Source: Rhodanobacter sp. B05 (GTDB taxonomy: Bacteria > Pseudomonadota > Gammaproteobacteria > Xanthomonadales > Rhodanobacteraceae). Taken from it: DNA of 64,000 bases. Position 1 is the first letter of the stretch. Each line of letters opens with the position of its first letter. Made by a program: the position numbers and the translations under genes. Where the stretch lies: contig NZ_MUNU01000008.1 in the NCBI RefSeq assembly GCF_002001085.1, positions 62,001 through 126,000 of the forward strand. The letters are read 5' to 3'. Below, one piece after another: positions 1 to 9,389 of the stretch. The notes under the pieces are model-generated. The model was not told the origin of the DNA. It did no database searches and worked only from the letters and a program-made list of their open reading frames with translations.

Positions 1-2966
1 GTGAACACGGTGCCGATGGCCAGGCCGGTGGAGATCACCAGGCCCATGTTGAAGCGGCCTGCGGCACCGGCGCCGGCCGCGATCACCAGCGGCATCACGC
101 CGAGCACCATCGCCGACGTCGTCATCAGGATCGGGCGCAGGCGCACCGCCGCGGCGTGTTCGATCGCCTCGCGCTTGGTCATGCCCTGCATCTGCGAGTG
201 GTTGGCGAACTCGACAATCAGGATGCCGTGCTTGCTGATCAGGCCCATCAGGGTGACCAGGCCCACCTCGGTATAGATGTTGAGGCTGGTGAACAGGTTG
301 ACGAAGATCAGCGCGCCGAACAATGCCAGCGGCACCGAGACCAGGATCACGATCGGGTCGCGCAGGCTGTTGAACTGCGCCGCCAGCGCCAGGAACACGA
401 TGATCACCGCGAACAGCAGGGTGGTGCCGAAGCCGCCGGATTCCTTCACGAACTGGCGCGACTGGCCGGAGTAGTCCACGTTGTAGCCGCTCGGCGCGAC
501 CTGATGCACCAGGTCGCGCAGATAGGCCAGTGCATCGCCCTGCGACATGCCGGACACGCCGGAGATCGTCGCCGAGTTCAGCTGCTGGAAGCGGTTCAGC
601 GACTGCGGCACCACCTGGTGGGTGATCTTCGCCACGGTGGAGGCCTGGATCACCGAGCCGTCGGGTACGCGCAGGTAGTAGTCCAGCACCTGGTCGGGGT
701 TGAGCCGGTCCACCTGCAGCACCTGCGGAATCACCCGGTACGAGCGGCCGGAGATCGAGAAGTAATTGACGTAGCCGCCGCCCAGCGCCGAGCCCAGCGC
801 GGCGCCCACGTCCTGCTGGGTCAGCCCGAGGCTGGTGATCATGTCGCGATCCAGGTTCACCGTGGCCTGCGGTTTGTCGACCTTGAGATCGGAGTCGATG
901 AAGTAGAACTTGCCGCTGGCCTGCGCCTTCTGCAGCACCTGCGTGGCGACTTCGTTGAGGTTCGCGAACGGCTCGGTGGTGGTGATCACCACCTGGATCG
1001 GCAGGCCCTGCGCGCCGGGCAGCGGCGGGAACTGGAACGCCGCCACCCTGGCGCCGGCGATGCCGTTCCATTTCTGCTGCAACTCCTGCTGCAGCTCGTG
1101 CGCGTTGTGGCTGCGCTGGCCCCACGGCTTGAACAGCACGCCACCGATGCCCTGGTTGACCGTGGGCACGCCGGTGAGCTGGAACATCTGTTCGTACTCC
1201 GGCAACTGCCGGGCCAGGTCGAACATCTGCGTCGCATACACATTCATCTGCTGCGCGGTGGCGTTCGGCGCGCCGACGATCTGGCCCACCACCACGCCCT
1301 GGTCCTCCTCCGGCGCCAGTTCCGACTTCGAGGTGATCCCGAGCGCCACCGTGGCCAGCAGCAACAGCCCGGCCATCACGATCACCACCACCCAGGTCGA
1401 CAGCACGTTGTGCAGCACGCGCTGGTAGCCGTGGTGCACGCGATCGAACTGGCGATCGATGAACTGCACGAAGCGCCCGCTCTCCTGCTCGTTGCGGAAA
1501 AACCGCGAGGCCAGCATCGGCGACAAGGTCAGCGCGACGATCGCCGACACGGTCACCGCGCCGGCGAGGGTGAACGCGAACTCGGTGAACAGCGCGCCGG
1601 TCAGGCCCTTCTGGAAACCGATCGGCACGTACACCGCGATCAGCACCGTGGTCATCGCCAGGATCGGGCCGCCCAGTTCGCGCGCGGCCATCAGCGCGGC
1701 CTGCAGCGGCGTCTTGCCTTCCTCCTTCATGTGGCGGTCGACGTTCTCGACCACGATGATCGCGTCGTCCACCACCAGGCCGATCGCCAGCACCAGCGCC
1801 AGCAGGGTCAGCAGGTTGATCGAGTAGCCGAGCACCAGCATCACGAAAAACGCGCCGATCAGCGCCAGCGGCATCGCGAGGACCGGGATGATCACCGCGC
1901 GCAGGGTGCCCAGGAACAGGAAGATCACCAAGGTGACGATCAGCAGCGCCTCGACCAGGGTCTTGACCACTTCGCTGATCGAGCTGTTCACGAACTCGGT
2001 GCCGTCGTAGACGATCTTGCCGGTCAGGCCATTCGGCAACTGCTGCTGGATCTCCGGGAAGGCATCGCGCACGCGTTTTGCCACGTCGAGCACATTCGCA
2101 TCCGGCGCCACCTTGATGCCGATGAACACCGAACGCTTGCCGCTGAAGGCCACGTTGAAGTCGTAGCTGTCCGAGCCCAGCGTGACGTTGGCCACGTCCT
2201 GCAGGCGCACGATCGCGCCATTGGCCTGCTTGACCGCCAACTGCTTGAACTCGTCGACCGTGTGCAGGCTGCTGTCGGTGGTCAGGTCCACCGTCACCGC
2301 CTGGCCCTTGCTGGAACCGACCGCGGCCAGGTAATTGTTGGCCGCCAGTGCCGTGTTCACGTCGCTGGCGGTGACGCCGTGCGCGGCCATCTTCGCCGGG
2401 TCCAGCCAGGCGCGCAGCGCGAAGTTGCGTGCGCCGAGCAGCTCGGCGGTCTGCACGCCCTCGATCGCATCGAGCTTGGGCTTGACCACCCGCGCCAGGT
2501 AGTCGGTGATGTTGTTGGTCGGCAGCACGTCGCTGTAGAAGCCGAGGTACATCGCATCGATGGTTTCGCCGGTCTGTACGTTCAGCACCGGCTGCTGCGC
2601 CTGCGGCGGCAGCTGGTTCTTCACCGAATTCACCTGGGTGGTGATCTCGGTCAGCGCACGGTTCGCGTCGTAGTTGAGGCGCAGCGTCGCGGTGATGGTC
2701 GATACGCCCGAGACGCTGCTGGAAGACAGGTAATCGATGCCCTGCGCCTGCGAGATTGCCTGCTCCAGCGGTTGCGTGATGAAACCGGCCATGGTCTGCG
2801 CGTCGGCGCCGTAATAGGCGGTGGTGACGGTGACGGTGGCGTTCTCGGTCTTCGGGTACTGGCGCACCGTGAGGCTGGTGACGGCTTTCAGGCCGAGCAC
2901 CAGGATCAGCAGGCTGACGACGATCGCCAGCACCGGCTTGTTGATGAACAGGTCGGTGAACTTCAT
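1..2966 (-). CDS. RND multidrug efflux permease (HAE1/AcrB type), C-terminus cut by window edge
   Basis: Inner-membrane pump of a tripartite proton-driven efflux system. About 988 codons are in the window; the family is usually 1020-1060 aa, so only the last few dozen residues are missing. It starts MKFTDLFINKPVLAIVVSLL, the usual cytoplasmic lead-in and first membrane helix. The motif DDAIIVVENVDRH in TM4 carries the paired Asp residues of the proton relay. A large periplasmic loop follows each of TM1 and TM7, and the last visible part is a GLISKHGILIVEFAN helix region. It is the third gene of a minus-strand operon after the outer-membrane factor and the adaptor, 185 bases downstream of the adaptor. 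Substrate cannot be read from sequence. Confidence 0.95.
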   Translation of the reverse strand, partial: MKFTDLFINKPVLAIVVSLLILVLGLKAVTSLTVRQYPKTENATVTVTTAYYGADAQTMAGFITQPLEQAISQAQGIDYLSSSSVSGVSTITATLRLNYDANRALTEITTQVNSVKNQLPPQAQQPVLNVQTGETIDAMYLGFYSDVLPTNNITDYLARVVKPKLDAIEGVQTAELLGARNFALRAWLDPAKMAAHGVTASDVNTALAANNYLAAVGSSKGQAVTVDLTTDSSLHTVDEFKQLAVKQANGAIVRLQDVANVTLGSDSYDFNVAFSGKRSVFIGIKVAPDANVLDVAKRVRDAFPEIQQQLPNGLTGKIVYDGTEFVNSSISEVVKTLVEALLIVTLVIFLFLGTLRAVIIPVLAMPLALIGAFFVMLVLGYSINLLTLLALVLAIGLVVDDAIIVVENVDRHMKEEGKTPLQAALMAARELGGPILAMTTVLIAVYVPIGFQKGLTGALFTEFAFTLAGAVTVSAIVALTLSPMLASRFFRNEQESGRFVQFIDRQFDRVHHGYQRVLHNVLSTWVVVIVMAGLLLLATVALGITSKSELAPEEDQGVVVGQIVGAPNATAQQMNVYATQMFDLARQLPEYEQMFQLTGVPTVNQGIGGVLFKPWGQRSHNAHELQQELQQKWNGIAGARVAAFQFPPLPGAQGLPIQVVITTTEPFANLNEVATQVLQKAQASGKFYFIDSDLKVDKPQATVNLDRDMITSLGLTQQDVGAALGSALGGGYVNYFSISGRSYRVIPQVLQVDRLNPDQVLDYYLRVPDGSVIQASTVAKITHQVVPQSLNRFQQLNSATISGVSGMSQGDALAYLRDLVHQVAPSGYNVDYSGQSRQFVKESGGFGTTLLFAVIIVFLALAAQFNSLRDPIVILVSVPLALFGALIFVNLFTSLNIYTEVGLVTLMGLISKHGILIVEFANHSQMQGMTKREAIEHAAAVRLRPILMTTSAMVLGVMPLVIAAGAGAAGRFNMGLVISTGLAIGTVF

Positions 2967-3151
2967 GACGTTCGCTCAGAGCAAGTGAAACTTTGACCGC
3001 CGTAGCGAGAGCGTCGCCCGGCGTTCGTGGCAAGGTGCGTTGTGGGCACTACGGCGAGTTGGTGAACGTGTGACTCGGATTTGCACGCGGCGCGCCGCCG
3101 GCACGGGCGTCGGACGACGTTCGCAGTAGGTGGGCAATTTTTCATTTGCTC

Positions 3152-4327
3152 TCAATGTTCCTGCGGCGTGGGGTGCGCGCTGTCGGCCGGCTGCACGCTG
3201 TTGTCGATCGCGATCGGCGCACCGTTCTTCAGCTTGATCTGGCCGCTGGTCACCACCTGGGTGCCGGCCTCGATGCCCTTGAGGATCGCCACCTGGTCGC
3301 CCCGCGTTTCACCGACCGTGACAAAGGTCTGCTGCACGGTAGGCGGCTGCGCATGGCCCTGGTCGTCCTTGCCCTTGGACGGTTGCACCACGTACACCGT
3401 GTCGCCGTAAGGGTTGTAGACGATCGCCGCCTGCGGCAGGGTCAGCTGTTGCTGCTGGCTGCCGACGTCGACCTCGAGCTTGGCGAACATGCCCGGGGTC
3501 AGCGCCTTGTCGCGGTTCGGCACGGTCGCCTCCACCTGCACGTTGCGGGTGCCGGCGTCGACCTTGGGGCTGATCGCGCTGAGCTTGCCGTCGAACTGGC
3601 GCCCGGCGTAGGCGTCCAGGGCGAGCTTCACCGACTGGCCGGCTTGCAGCCGGCCGAGTTCGCTTTGCGGCACGTAGAAATCGACCAGCAGCGGATCCAG
3701 CTGCTGCAACGTCACCACCGTGGTACCGGCACTGACATAGTCGCCGGGGCTGATGGTGATGATGCCGGCGCGGCCGGCGAACGGCGCGCGCAGCTGCTTC
3801 TTCGACACCACCACCTGCTGCTGTGCCACGGCGGCCTTCTTCGCCTTGAGGTCGGCGGCGGCGCCGTCGTAATCGGCCTGGCTGATCGCCTGCGCCGCGA
3901 GCTGCTTGCGCGCCCGCTCGAAGGTCAGTTGCGACAGCTGCGCCGCCGCCTGGAGTTGCTGCAACTGGGCCACCGCATCGTCATCGCGCAACTGCAGCAG
4001 CAGCTGGCCCTGCTTCACGTCCTGGCCGGATTTCAGGTTGATCGCGGTGACCAGGCCGGCGGCGTCCATCGCCAGGTCCGCGCCATTCGCCGCGCGCAGC
4101 GTGCCGACCGCGCGCAGCGAAGGCTGCCACGGCTGTTCGCGGGCACTGGTGGTGCTCACCGTGAACGGTGCCGGCTTGGGCATGCCGTGGATCATGCGCA
4201 CGACCAGCAGCACCTTGATGCCGACGATCACGGCGATCAGCAGCAAGACGCCGCCGATCATCCAGAACATGCGTTTGGTGGTGCTGGGCCTGGTGGTACC
4301 GGGCTTGTTGTCGACGCGCGTGGGCAT
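3152..4327 (-). CDS. RND efflux periplasmic adaptor (membrane fusion protein, HlyD/AcrA family)
   Basis: 391 aa adaptor linking the RND pump to the outer-membrane channel. A single N-terminal membrane helix lies at about residues 20-43 (MFWMIGGVLLLIAVIVGIKV). A lipoyl half-motif (AAGLVTAINLKSGQDVKQGQ) precedes a helical hairpin rich in Gln, Leu and Ala, then the second lipoyl half (LRAPFAGRAGIITISPGDYV), the beta-barrel and the membrane-proximal domain. The anchor is a helix rather than a lipidated Cys, as in MdtA- and EmrA-like adaptors. The gene sits between the outer-membrane factor (126 bases upstream) and the pump, and all three are on the minus strand. Confidence 0.93.
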   Translation of the reverse strand: MPTRVDNKPGTTRPSTTKRMFWMIGGVLLLIAVIVGIKVLLVVRMIHGMPKPAPFTVSTTSAREQPWQPSLRAVGTLRAANGADLAMDAAGLVTAINLKSGQDVKQGQLLLQLRDDDAVAQLQQLQAAAQLSQLTFERARKQLAAQAISQADYDGAAADLKAKKAAVAQQQVVVSKKQLRAPFAGRAGIITISPGDYVSAGTTVVTLQQLDPLLVDFYVPQSELGRLQAGQSVKLALDAYAGRQFDGKLSAISPKVDAGTRNVQVEATVPNRDKALTPGMFAKLEVDVGSQQQQLTLPQAAIVYNPYGDTVYVVQPSKGKDDQGHAQPPTVQQTFVTVGETRGDQVAILKGIEAGTQVVTSGQIKLKNGAPIAIDNSVQPADSAHPTPQEH

Positions 4328-4452
4328 GCGCGGGCTCCTCGTCAGTGTTTGCGATCGTTCGTGATCGCGAAGATCAAAAGCGTTGTTTGTGCAATCGATC
4401 CGTGATCGTGAAATTCAAAGAGCGTGCATCCTGTCCGCACACCCGATAAAAG

Positions 4453-5967
4453 CTACGGATTCTGTTTGGCGACCTGTTGGCGGCTGTCGTCCTGCCAGCC
4501 GCCGCCAAGCGCGGCGTACAGCGCTGCGGTATCGGCCAGCCGGGCGGCGCGCGCCTGGATCAGCGCGATGCGCGCCTGCTGGTAGCTGCGCTCGGCGTCG
4601 AGCAGGTTGAGATAGCCGGTGGCGCCGACCTGGTATTGCTGGCGGGTCAGCCCAAGCTGCTGCGATGCCGCGCTTTCCGCGCCGGCCTGTGCGGCCAGCC
4701 CCTGCGCGTCGTACTCGAGCGCCTGCAAGGCATCGGCGACGTTCTGGAAGGCGACCAGCACGGTCTGCTGCCAGTCCGCCAGCGCCTTGTCCAGGCCGGC
4801 GCGGGCGGCGCGCTTCTTGTGCAGCAGCTCGCCGCCGTGGAACAGCGGCTGGGTCAGGCCCAGGCCCAGCGACCAGGCGCCGCTGCCGGCGGAAAACAGA
4901 TCGCTGGCATGCAGCGCCTGCGAACCGGCACTCCCGGACAGCGAGATCTGCGGCAGCATCGCCGCCGTGGCCACGCCGACCTGGGCGGTGGCGGCGTGCA
5001 ACTGGGCCGAAGCGGCGCGGATGTCCGGGCGCTGCTCGACCAGGCTCGACGGCAGGCTCACCGGAATGTCCCGCGGTAGGGTGATCGCGTCGAGCCGCAA
5101 TGGCGACAACTCCAGCTGCGCCGGCGTGCTGCCGAGATAGGTGGCCAGCTGGTTGCGGGTGGCGGCGAGTCGCGCGCGCAGCGGCGGCAGGCTGGCCTCG
5201 GTGCTGGCCAGCTGGGTGCGCACGGCGAGCGTGTCGGACAGCGATTTCGCGCCGATCTGCTGCTGCTGTTCGGCGATGTGCAGGCTCTTGCGCTGGCTGT
5301 CCAGGATCTCCCCGGTGGCGCGCAGCTGTTCACGCAGCGAGGCTTCCTGCAGCGACGCGGTGACCACGTTGGCGGCCAGGGTCAGGTAGGTCGCGTCGGT
5401 CTGCGCGCGCTGCACATCCGCCAGCGCCGCCTGCGCCTCGATCCCGCGCCGGGTGCCACCGAACAGGTCGATGCCGTAGCTGACGCTGACCGAGGCGTTG
5501 TAGACGGTCAACGGCGCAAAGGTGAACGCGCCGCCGAAGGCCGCGCCGGACTGCTTCTGGCGGGTGACGCCGGCGCTTGCATCCACCGACGGGAAATTGA
5601 CCGCGCCGGCGGCACGGGCATCTTCCTGCGCCTGGCGCAGCGCCGCCTGCGCCGAGGCGATCGAGGGGCTGTGGCGCAGCGCCGTGTCCACCCGGCGGGT
5701 CAGTTCCGCATTGTCGAACGTGGTCCACCAGCGCGCGGGCACATCGTGGCCCTGCATGAAGCGCTGCGCGTCACCGTCCCCGGCGTTCGCGGCAGCGGTG
5801 GCGGATGGCAACGGTTGCGCCGTGTAACGCTGCACCGCCGGCGCGTCGGGACGATGGTAATCGGGGCCGACGACACAACCGGCCAGGGCAAGGCCGGCCA
5901 GCAGCACCAGCACGCGCACGGCGCTCTGGCGCAGGATCGGTGCGGGGAGGGACAGGTCGCTGGGCAA
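4453..5967 (-). CDS. Efflux outer-membrane factor lipoprotein (NodT/OprM family)
   Basis: 504 aa TolC-like channel and first gene of the efflux operon. A lipoprotein signal is visible: a hydrophobic stretch ending LALAGC with the lipidated Cys at residue 31, followed by VVGPDYHRP, the usual start of mature NodT-type proteins. Two homologous halves each carry long coiled-coil segments, for example TLAANVVTASLQEASLREQL and LVAFQNVADALQALEYDAQG. Length matches the family (460-510 aa). No regulator gene lies beside it; the short gap to the next minus-strand gene holds a possible -10 (TATTGT on the minus strand near 6001-6006) but no convincing -35. Confidence 0.93.
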   Translation of the reverse strand: MPSDLSLPAPILRQSAVRVLVLLAGLALAGCVVGPDYHRPDAPAVQRYTAQPLPSATAAANAGDGDAQRFMQGHDVPARWWTTFDNAELTRRVDTALRHSPSIASAQAALRQAQEDARAAGAVNFPSVDASAGVTRQKQSGAAFGGAFTFAPLTVYNASVSVSYGIDLFGGTRRGIEAQAALADVQRAQTDATYLTLAANVVTASLQEASLREQLRATGEILDSQRKSLHIAEQQQQIGAKSLSDTLAVRTQLASTEASLPPLRARLAATRNQLATYLGSTPAQLELSPLRLDAITLPRDIPVSLPSSLVEQRPDIRAASAQLHAATAQVGVATAAMLPQISLSGSAGSQALHASDLFSAGSGAWSLGLGLTQPLFHGGELLHKKRAARAGLDKALADWQQTVLVAFQNVADALQALEYDAQGLAAQAGAESAASQQLGLTRQQYQVGATGYLNLLDAERSYQQARIALIQARAARLADTAALYAALGGGWQDDSRQQVAKQNP

Positions 5968-6075
5968 GGGGAGTGGCCTGAAGGGGAGAGCCGGGCCGGG
6001 ACAATAGCAGACTGATAAGTTCAGATATATAGGGCGATCGTCATCGCCGGCGCGACGCCATGCCGACGGGTCGGT

Positions 6076-6615
6076 TCAGAGCATGCCCAGCGCCTGACCC
6101 TGCGAAGAGAACCGCATCGGCAGCTCGCCGCTGAGACCGTCGGGATGGCCCGGCGGCACCGCGAAGCGCCAGCCACGCACGCTGCGCAGCGCATGTTCGT
6201 CCAGGATCGGGTCGCCGCTGGAGGCGACCACGCGGGCGCGGCCGACCCGACCGGTCGCATCGACCTGCACCTGCACGATCACGCGGCCGTCGAGATGGCC
6301 GCGCAATTGGGCCCAGCTCTGGCTGGTGTCGCCCGGCGTCGCCAGCGGTTGCAGGATGGCGGGTGGCGCCGATACCGCGGCCTGCACCGTTCCGGCGCCG
6401 CTGAGGTGAATTCGTCGATGCACCACCCTGACCGGGCCACCTCCGCGCGGCACCGTCGATGGCCTTCGTGGCGTGGCATGCGTGGGCCGAACCATCGCCA
6501 CACGATCGGACGGTTGCTGCCACTGGCCGGTCAGGCCGCTGAGCCAGCTGGTACCGGCGATGCCGACCAGCAACGCCAGTGCGCTCAGTCCCGTGGTGGT
6601 GCGCAGGTGCGGCAT
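6076..6615 (-). CDS. TonB-like C-terminal domain protein
   Basis: 179 aa, starting at the ATG just after the thiolase stop (11-base gap, same strand), so probably cotranscribed with it. It has one N-terminal membrane helix (residues about 8-28), a Pro/Arg-rich periplasmic linker, and a TonB-family C-terminal domain at about 108-170. The domain carries the typical run GRVIVQVQVDATGRVGRARV, then SSGDPILDEHALRSV and a final WRF. It could act as an energy transducer for a TonB-dependent receptor, but no ExbB/ExbD genes are nearby. TonB-like domains also occur in other periplasmic proteins, so the partner is unknown. Confidence 0.8.
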   Translation of the reverse strand: MPHLRTTTGLSALALLVGIAGTSWLSGLTGQWQQPSDRVAMVRPTHATPRRPSTVPRGGGPVRVVHRRIHLSGAGTVQAAVSAPPAILQPLATPGDTSQSWAQLRGHLDGRVIVQVQVDATGRVGRARVVASSGDPILDEHALRSVRGWRFAVPPGHPDGLSGELPMRFSSQGQALGML

Positions 6616-6626
6616 CGATCCCGCTG

Positions 6627-7913
6627 CTACGGCCGCTCGAGGATGGCGGTGACGCCCATGCCACCGGCCGTGCAGATCGAGATCAGGCCGCGACCGGAAC
6701 CTTTCTGCTCCAGCATTTTGGCCAGGGTGGCGATGATGCGCGCGCCGGTGGCGGCGAACGGATGGCCCACGGCGAGACTGGAACCGTGCACGTTGAGTTT
6801 CGCCGGATCGATCGTGCCCAGTGGTGCGTCCAGGCCGAGCCGGTTCTTGCAGTAATCGGCCGATTCCCACGCGCGCAGGGTGCACAACACCTGCGCGGCG
6901 AACGCCTCGTGGATCTCGTAGAAGTCGAAGTCCTGCAGGCTCAGTCCATTCCGCGCGAGCATCCGCGGCACCGCGATGGTGGGTGCCATCAGCAGGCCCT
7001 CGCCGTGCACGAAATCCACCGCGGCGACTTCCGCGTCGCGCAGGTAGGCCTGCACCTTCAGGCCGTGTTGCGCGGCCCAGGCATCGGTACCCAGCAGCAC
7101 GGCCGCGGCGCCATCGGACAGCCCGGTGGAATTGCCGGCGGTGAGCGTGCCGTGGCCGGAGCGCTTGTCGAACGCCGGTTTCAGCGCGGCCAGCTTTTCC
7201 AGCGTGCTGTCCGGACGCAGGAAGCCATCGCGCCTGAGCCCGCGGAACGGCACCAGCAGATCGTCGAAGAAGCCGGCGTCGTAGGCGGCCGCCAGCTTGT
7301 GGTGGCTGTCCAGCGCCAACCGATCCTGTGCCTCGCGGCCGATCTGCCATTGCCGCGCCATCTGTTCGCAATGGTCGCCCATCGACTTGCCGGTGCGCGG
7401 CTCGGCCACGCCGGGGAAGGAGGGCTTCAGCTCGCTGAAGGAAAACCCGCGCAGCGCGGTCTTCAGCTTGTCCAGCGGGGTCTTCGCGCGGTTCATCGCC
7501 AGCAGCCGCTTGCGCAGGCGGGTGCCGTAGACGATCGGTACGTCGCTGGTGGTATCCGAGCCGGCGGCGATGCCGGCCTCGATCTGGCCGGCGGCGATCT
7601 TGTTGGCGATGATGATGGCGTTGTCGAGCGAGGTGCCGCAGGCACGCGCGGTGGTGATCCCCGGTGTGGTCGGCGCCAGCCCGGAACTGAGCAGGGCCTC
7701 GCGCGCGAGGTTCCAGTCCGATGAGTGCTTGATCACCGCGCCCAGCGCCACCTCGCCCAGTTCCACGCCGTGCAGGCCGAAGCGCTCGACCAGCGCGCCG
7801 AGCACTTTCACCGACATGCCGAAATTGCCCACGTCGGCGTAGGCCGTGTTGTTGCGACAGAACGGGATGCGTATGCCGCCAATGACTCCGACGCGCCGGT
7901 GCGTGTTGTCCAT
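6627..7913 (-). CDS. fadI: Acetyl-CoA C-acyltransferase (thiolase, FadI-like)
   Basis: 428 aa thiolase that cleaves 3-ketoacyl-CoA with CoA in fatty-acid beta-oxidation, or runs in reverse as an acetyltransferase. The nucleophile Cys is at residue 92 in ARACGTSLDNAI. The conserved GNSTGLSDGAAA, EIHEAFAAQ (base His), NVHGSSLAVGHPFAATGAR and C-terminal CTAGGMGVTAILE motifs are all present. The length and the ARACGTSLDN active site fit the FadI branch better than FadA (about 390 aa). No fadJ partner is in the window. The gene is divergent from the next plus-strand gene and is followed closely by a TonB-like gene. Confidence 0.88.
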   Translation of the reverse strand: MDNTHRRVGVIGGIRIPFCRNNTAYADVGNFGMSVKVLGALVERFGLHGVELGEVALGAVIKHSSDWNLAREALLSSGLAPTTPGITTARACGTSLDNAIIIANKIAAGQIEAGIAAGSDTTSDVPIVYGTRLRKRLLAMNRAKTPLDKLKTALRGFSFSELKPSFPGVAEPRTGKSMGDHCEQMARQWQIGREAQDRLALDSHHKLAAAYDAGFFDDLLVPFRGLRRDGFLRPDSTLEKLAALKPAFDKRSGHGTLTAGNSTGLSDGAAAVLLGTDAWAAQHGLKVQAYLRDAEVAAVDFVHGEGLLMAPTIAVPRMLARNGLSLQDFDFYEIHEAFAAQVLCTLRAWESADYCKNRLGLDAPLGTIDPAKLNVHGSSLAVGHPFAATGARIIATLAKMLEQKGSGRGLISICTAGGMGVTAILERP

Positions 7914-8077
7914 GCCCTGAAAAGTCCATCACTCGATTGCTTCAAGGCTAACCCGCCATGCCGCCGTGCGAAAGCCCAAGCGGCCTGCAGGATGCTGTTC
8001 CGTTCAGCCCTGTCGTGCGGAGCGTGAAGATCGCACTGATAGAATGCGCGTTCTTCAAGTCCCCTGGGTGGCCAATC

Positions 8078-9217
8078 GTGGAAGCGCAAACGCTGCTCGC
8101 CCTGCCCGTGCTGCTGGCGCTTGAGCCGGTGGCCGGCGAGCCACCGGCGCGGATGACGCTCGGCCGCGACGAGGCCGCCGAGCTGGCGCAGCTGGTCGCG
8201 ACGGACCTGCTCGGCCTGGTGCCGCAGGTGGCAGCGGCGCGACTGGTGCTGGCCGGCGCGCTGTTCGATCCGGTGGAATTGCTGCGGCCGGGCTTTCCGG
8301 TGTGGTCCACGCTGGACGAACTGGCCCTGCGCGTGCCGCGCGGGACGCTGGAAAACGTGGTCGCCTTCGGCAGTCACGAGGGGCACATGCCGGCGCTGCC
8401 GCTGGAACCGTCGGCGGTTTATGCCGAGGGTCCGATGCGGCTGCTGCCGATCAGCCTGCTGGCCCCCACGGCGCTGGCCGACGAGCTCTCCACCCAGCTG
8501 GAGATCCAGCTGGTCGGCCGCGGCGAGGCCGGCATGCAGACCGCCGACTGGCTGATGCGCACGCTCGGCGTACGGCTCGAACACGTGCGTTACTTCAGCC
8601 GCAACGACCTGCTCGCGCTGACCTGCGTGCAATACGAACACGTCAACCTGGCGCCGCTGTGGGCACTGCTGGAAACCGCGCTGCTGACACCGGAGCGGGA
8701 AGAATCGACGCTGAGCGCACGCGGCCTGGCGCTGCGCTACGCCGATGGTGTCGTGCTGGCGCAGTCGCCGGCGCACTGGCAGGCAGGGCAGGGCGGCGAC
8801 CCGGCGCAACGCGCCCATGATTTCGCCGGCATCGTGTTCGAGCTGCGCCAGTACGCCGCGTTGCTGGACGCCCACCGGATTCCGCTGCGCATGCAACCAT
8901 CCGGCACGACGACCGAGGCAATGGACGGCTATCTGCTGGAAACCCATGCGGCGGCCGCTGCGGAATTCGGCTTGCCACGGCTGTTCGCGCACGAGGCGCC
9001 CGGCCTCGGCGTGGTCGCGGTGACCGCGGCGCAGGCAGCCGGGCCCGGTCGCGTCCGCGTGCTGGCGCACGGCTACCCGTTGCGGCCGCAGGCACTGGGT
9101 CCGCTGCTGCAGCGACTGGCCGAGCGCCATGGCGTTGCCGACGGGCTGCAGGCGCTGGGCCGGATCGTGCTGGACGCAGACGGTGCACTGTCCGCGCCGG
9201 TCGCTACCGCCCACTGA
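8078..9217 (+). CDS. Conserved hypothetical protein, function not recognised
   Basis: The open frame begins at 7958, but the likely start is the GTG at 8078 (VEAQTLLALPVLLALEPV), giving 379 aa; upstream codons lie in the divergent promoter region shared with the thiolase. I see no signal peptide and no clear membrane helix. Alternating helix/strand composition and runs such as TLENVVAFGSHEGHMPALPL and NDLLALTCVQYEHVNLAPLW suggest a soluble alpha/beta protein. I do not recognise the family. Codon use matches the high-GC flanks and the frame is closed by a terminator-like hairpin, so it is probably a real core gene. Confidence 0.65.
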   Translation: MEAQTLLALPVLLALEPVAGEPPARMTLGRDEAAELAQLVATDLLGLVPQVAAARLVLAGALFDPVELLRPGFPVWSTLDELALRVPRGTLENVVAFGSHEGHMPALPLEPSAVYAEGPMRLLPISLLAPTALADELSTQLEIQLVGRGEAGMQTADWLMRTLGVRLEHVRYFSRNDLLALTCVQYEHVNLAPLWALLETALLTPEREESTLSARGLALRYADGVVLAQSPAHWQAGQGGDPAQRAHDFAGIVFELRQYAALLDAHRIPLRMQPSGTTTEAMDGYLLETHAAAAAEFGLPRLFAHEAPGLGVVAVTAAQAAGPGRVRVLAHGYPLRPQALGPLLQRLAERHGVADGLQALGRIVLDADGALSAPVATAH

Positions 9218-9242
9218 ACCGGCCGGCGTCGAAGCCGGTTTT
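9217..9242 (+). terminator. Probable intrinsic terminator after the hypothetical gene
   Basis: A 7-bp perfect stem AACCGGC/GCCGGTT with a 10-base loop is followed by two more T residues and then CCCG. It begins at the last base of the stop codon. The T tract is short, so termination strength is uncertain. Confidence 0.45.
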
Positions 9243-9389
9243 CCCGCCGTTTTCGACGGATCATTCGAGATCCGCATCGGCAGCGCGTTTTTCGACTCCT
9301 CGACGCGTCTTCCGGCGGCAGTTGTGCCGTGACGAACTGTCGGCGCATGATGAGCGCGCGTCGACAGGGGGCGCACTCAAGCTGACGGG

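Noticed and set aside
156..2996. 946 aa plus-strand frame opposite the RND pump gene
   Set aside because: Composition is His/Arg/Gln-rich as in shadows of high-GC genes; the minus strand codes for an unmistakable RND permease.
6076..7932. One 618 aa protein covering the thiolase and the TonB-like gene
   Set aside because: Its first two thirds are out of frame with the thiolase and only the last 179 residues look like a real protein.
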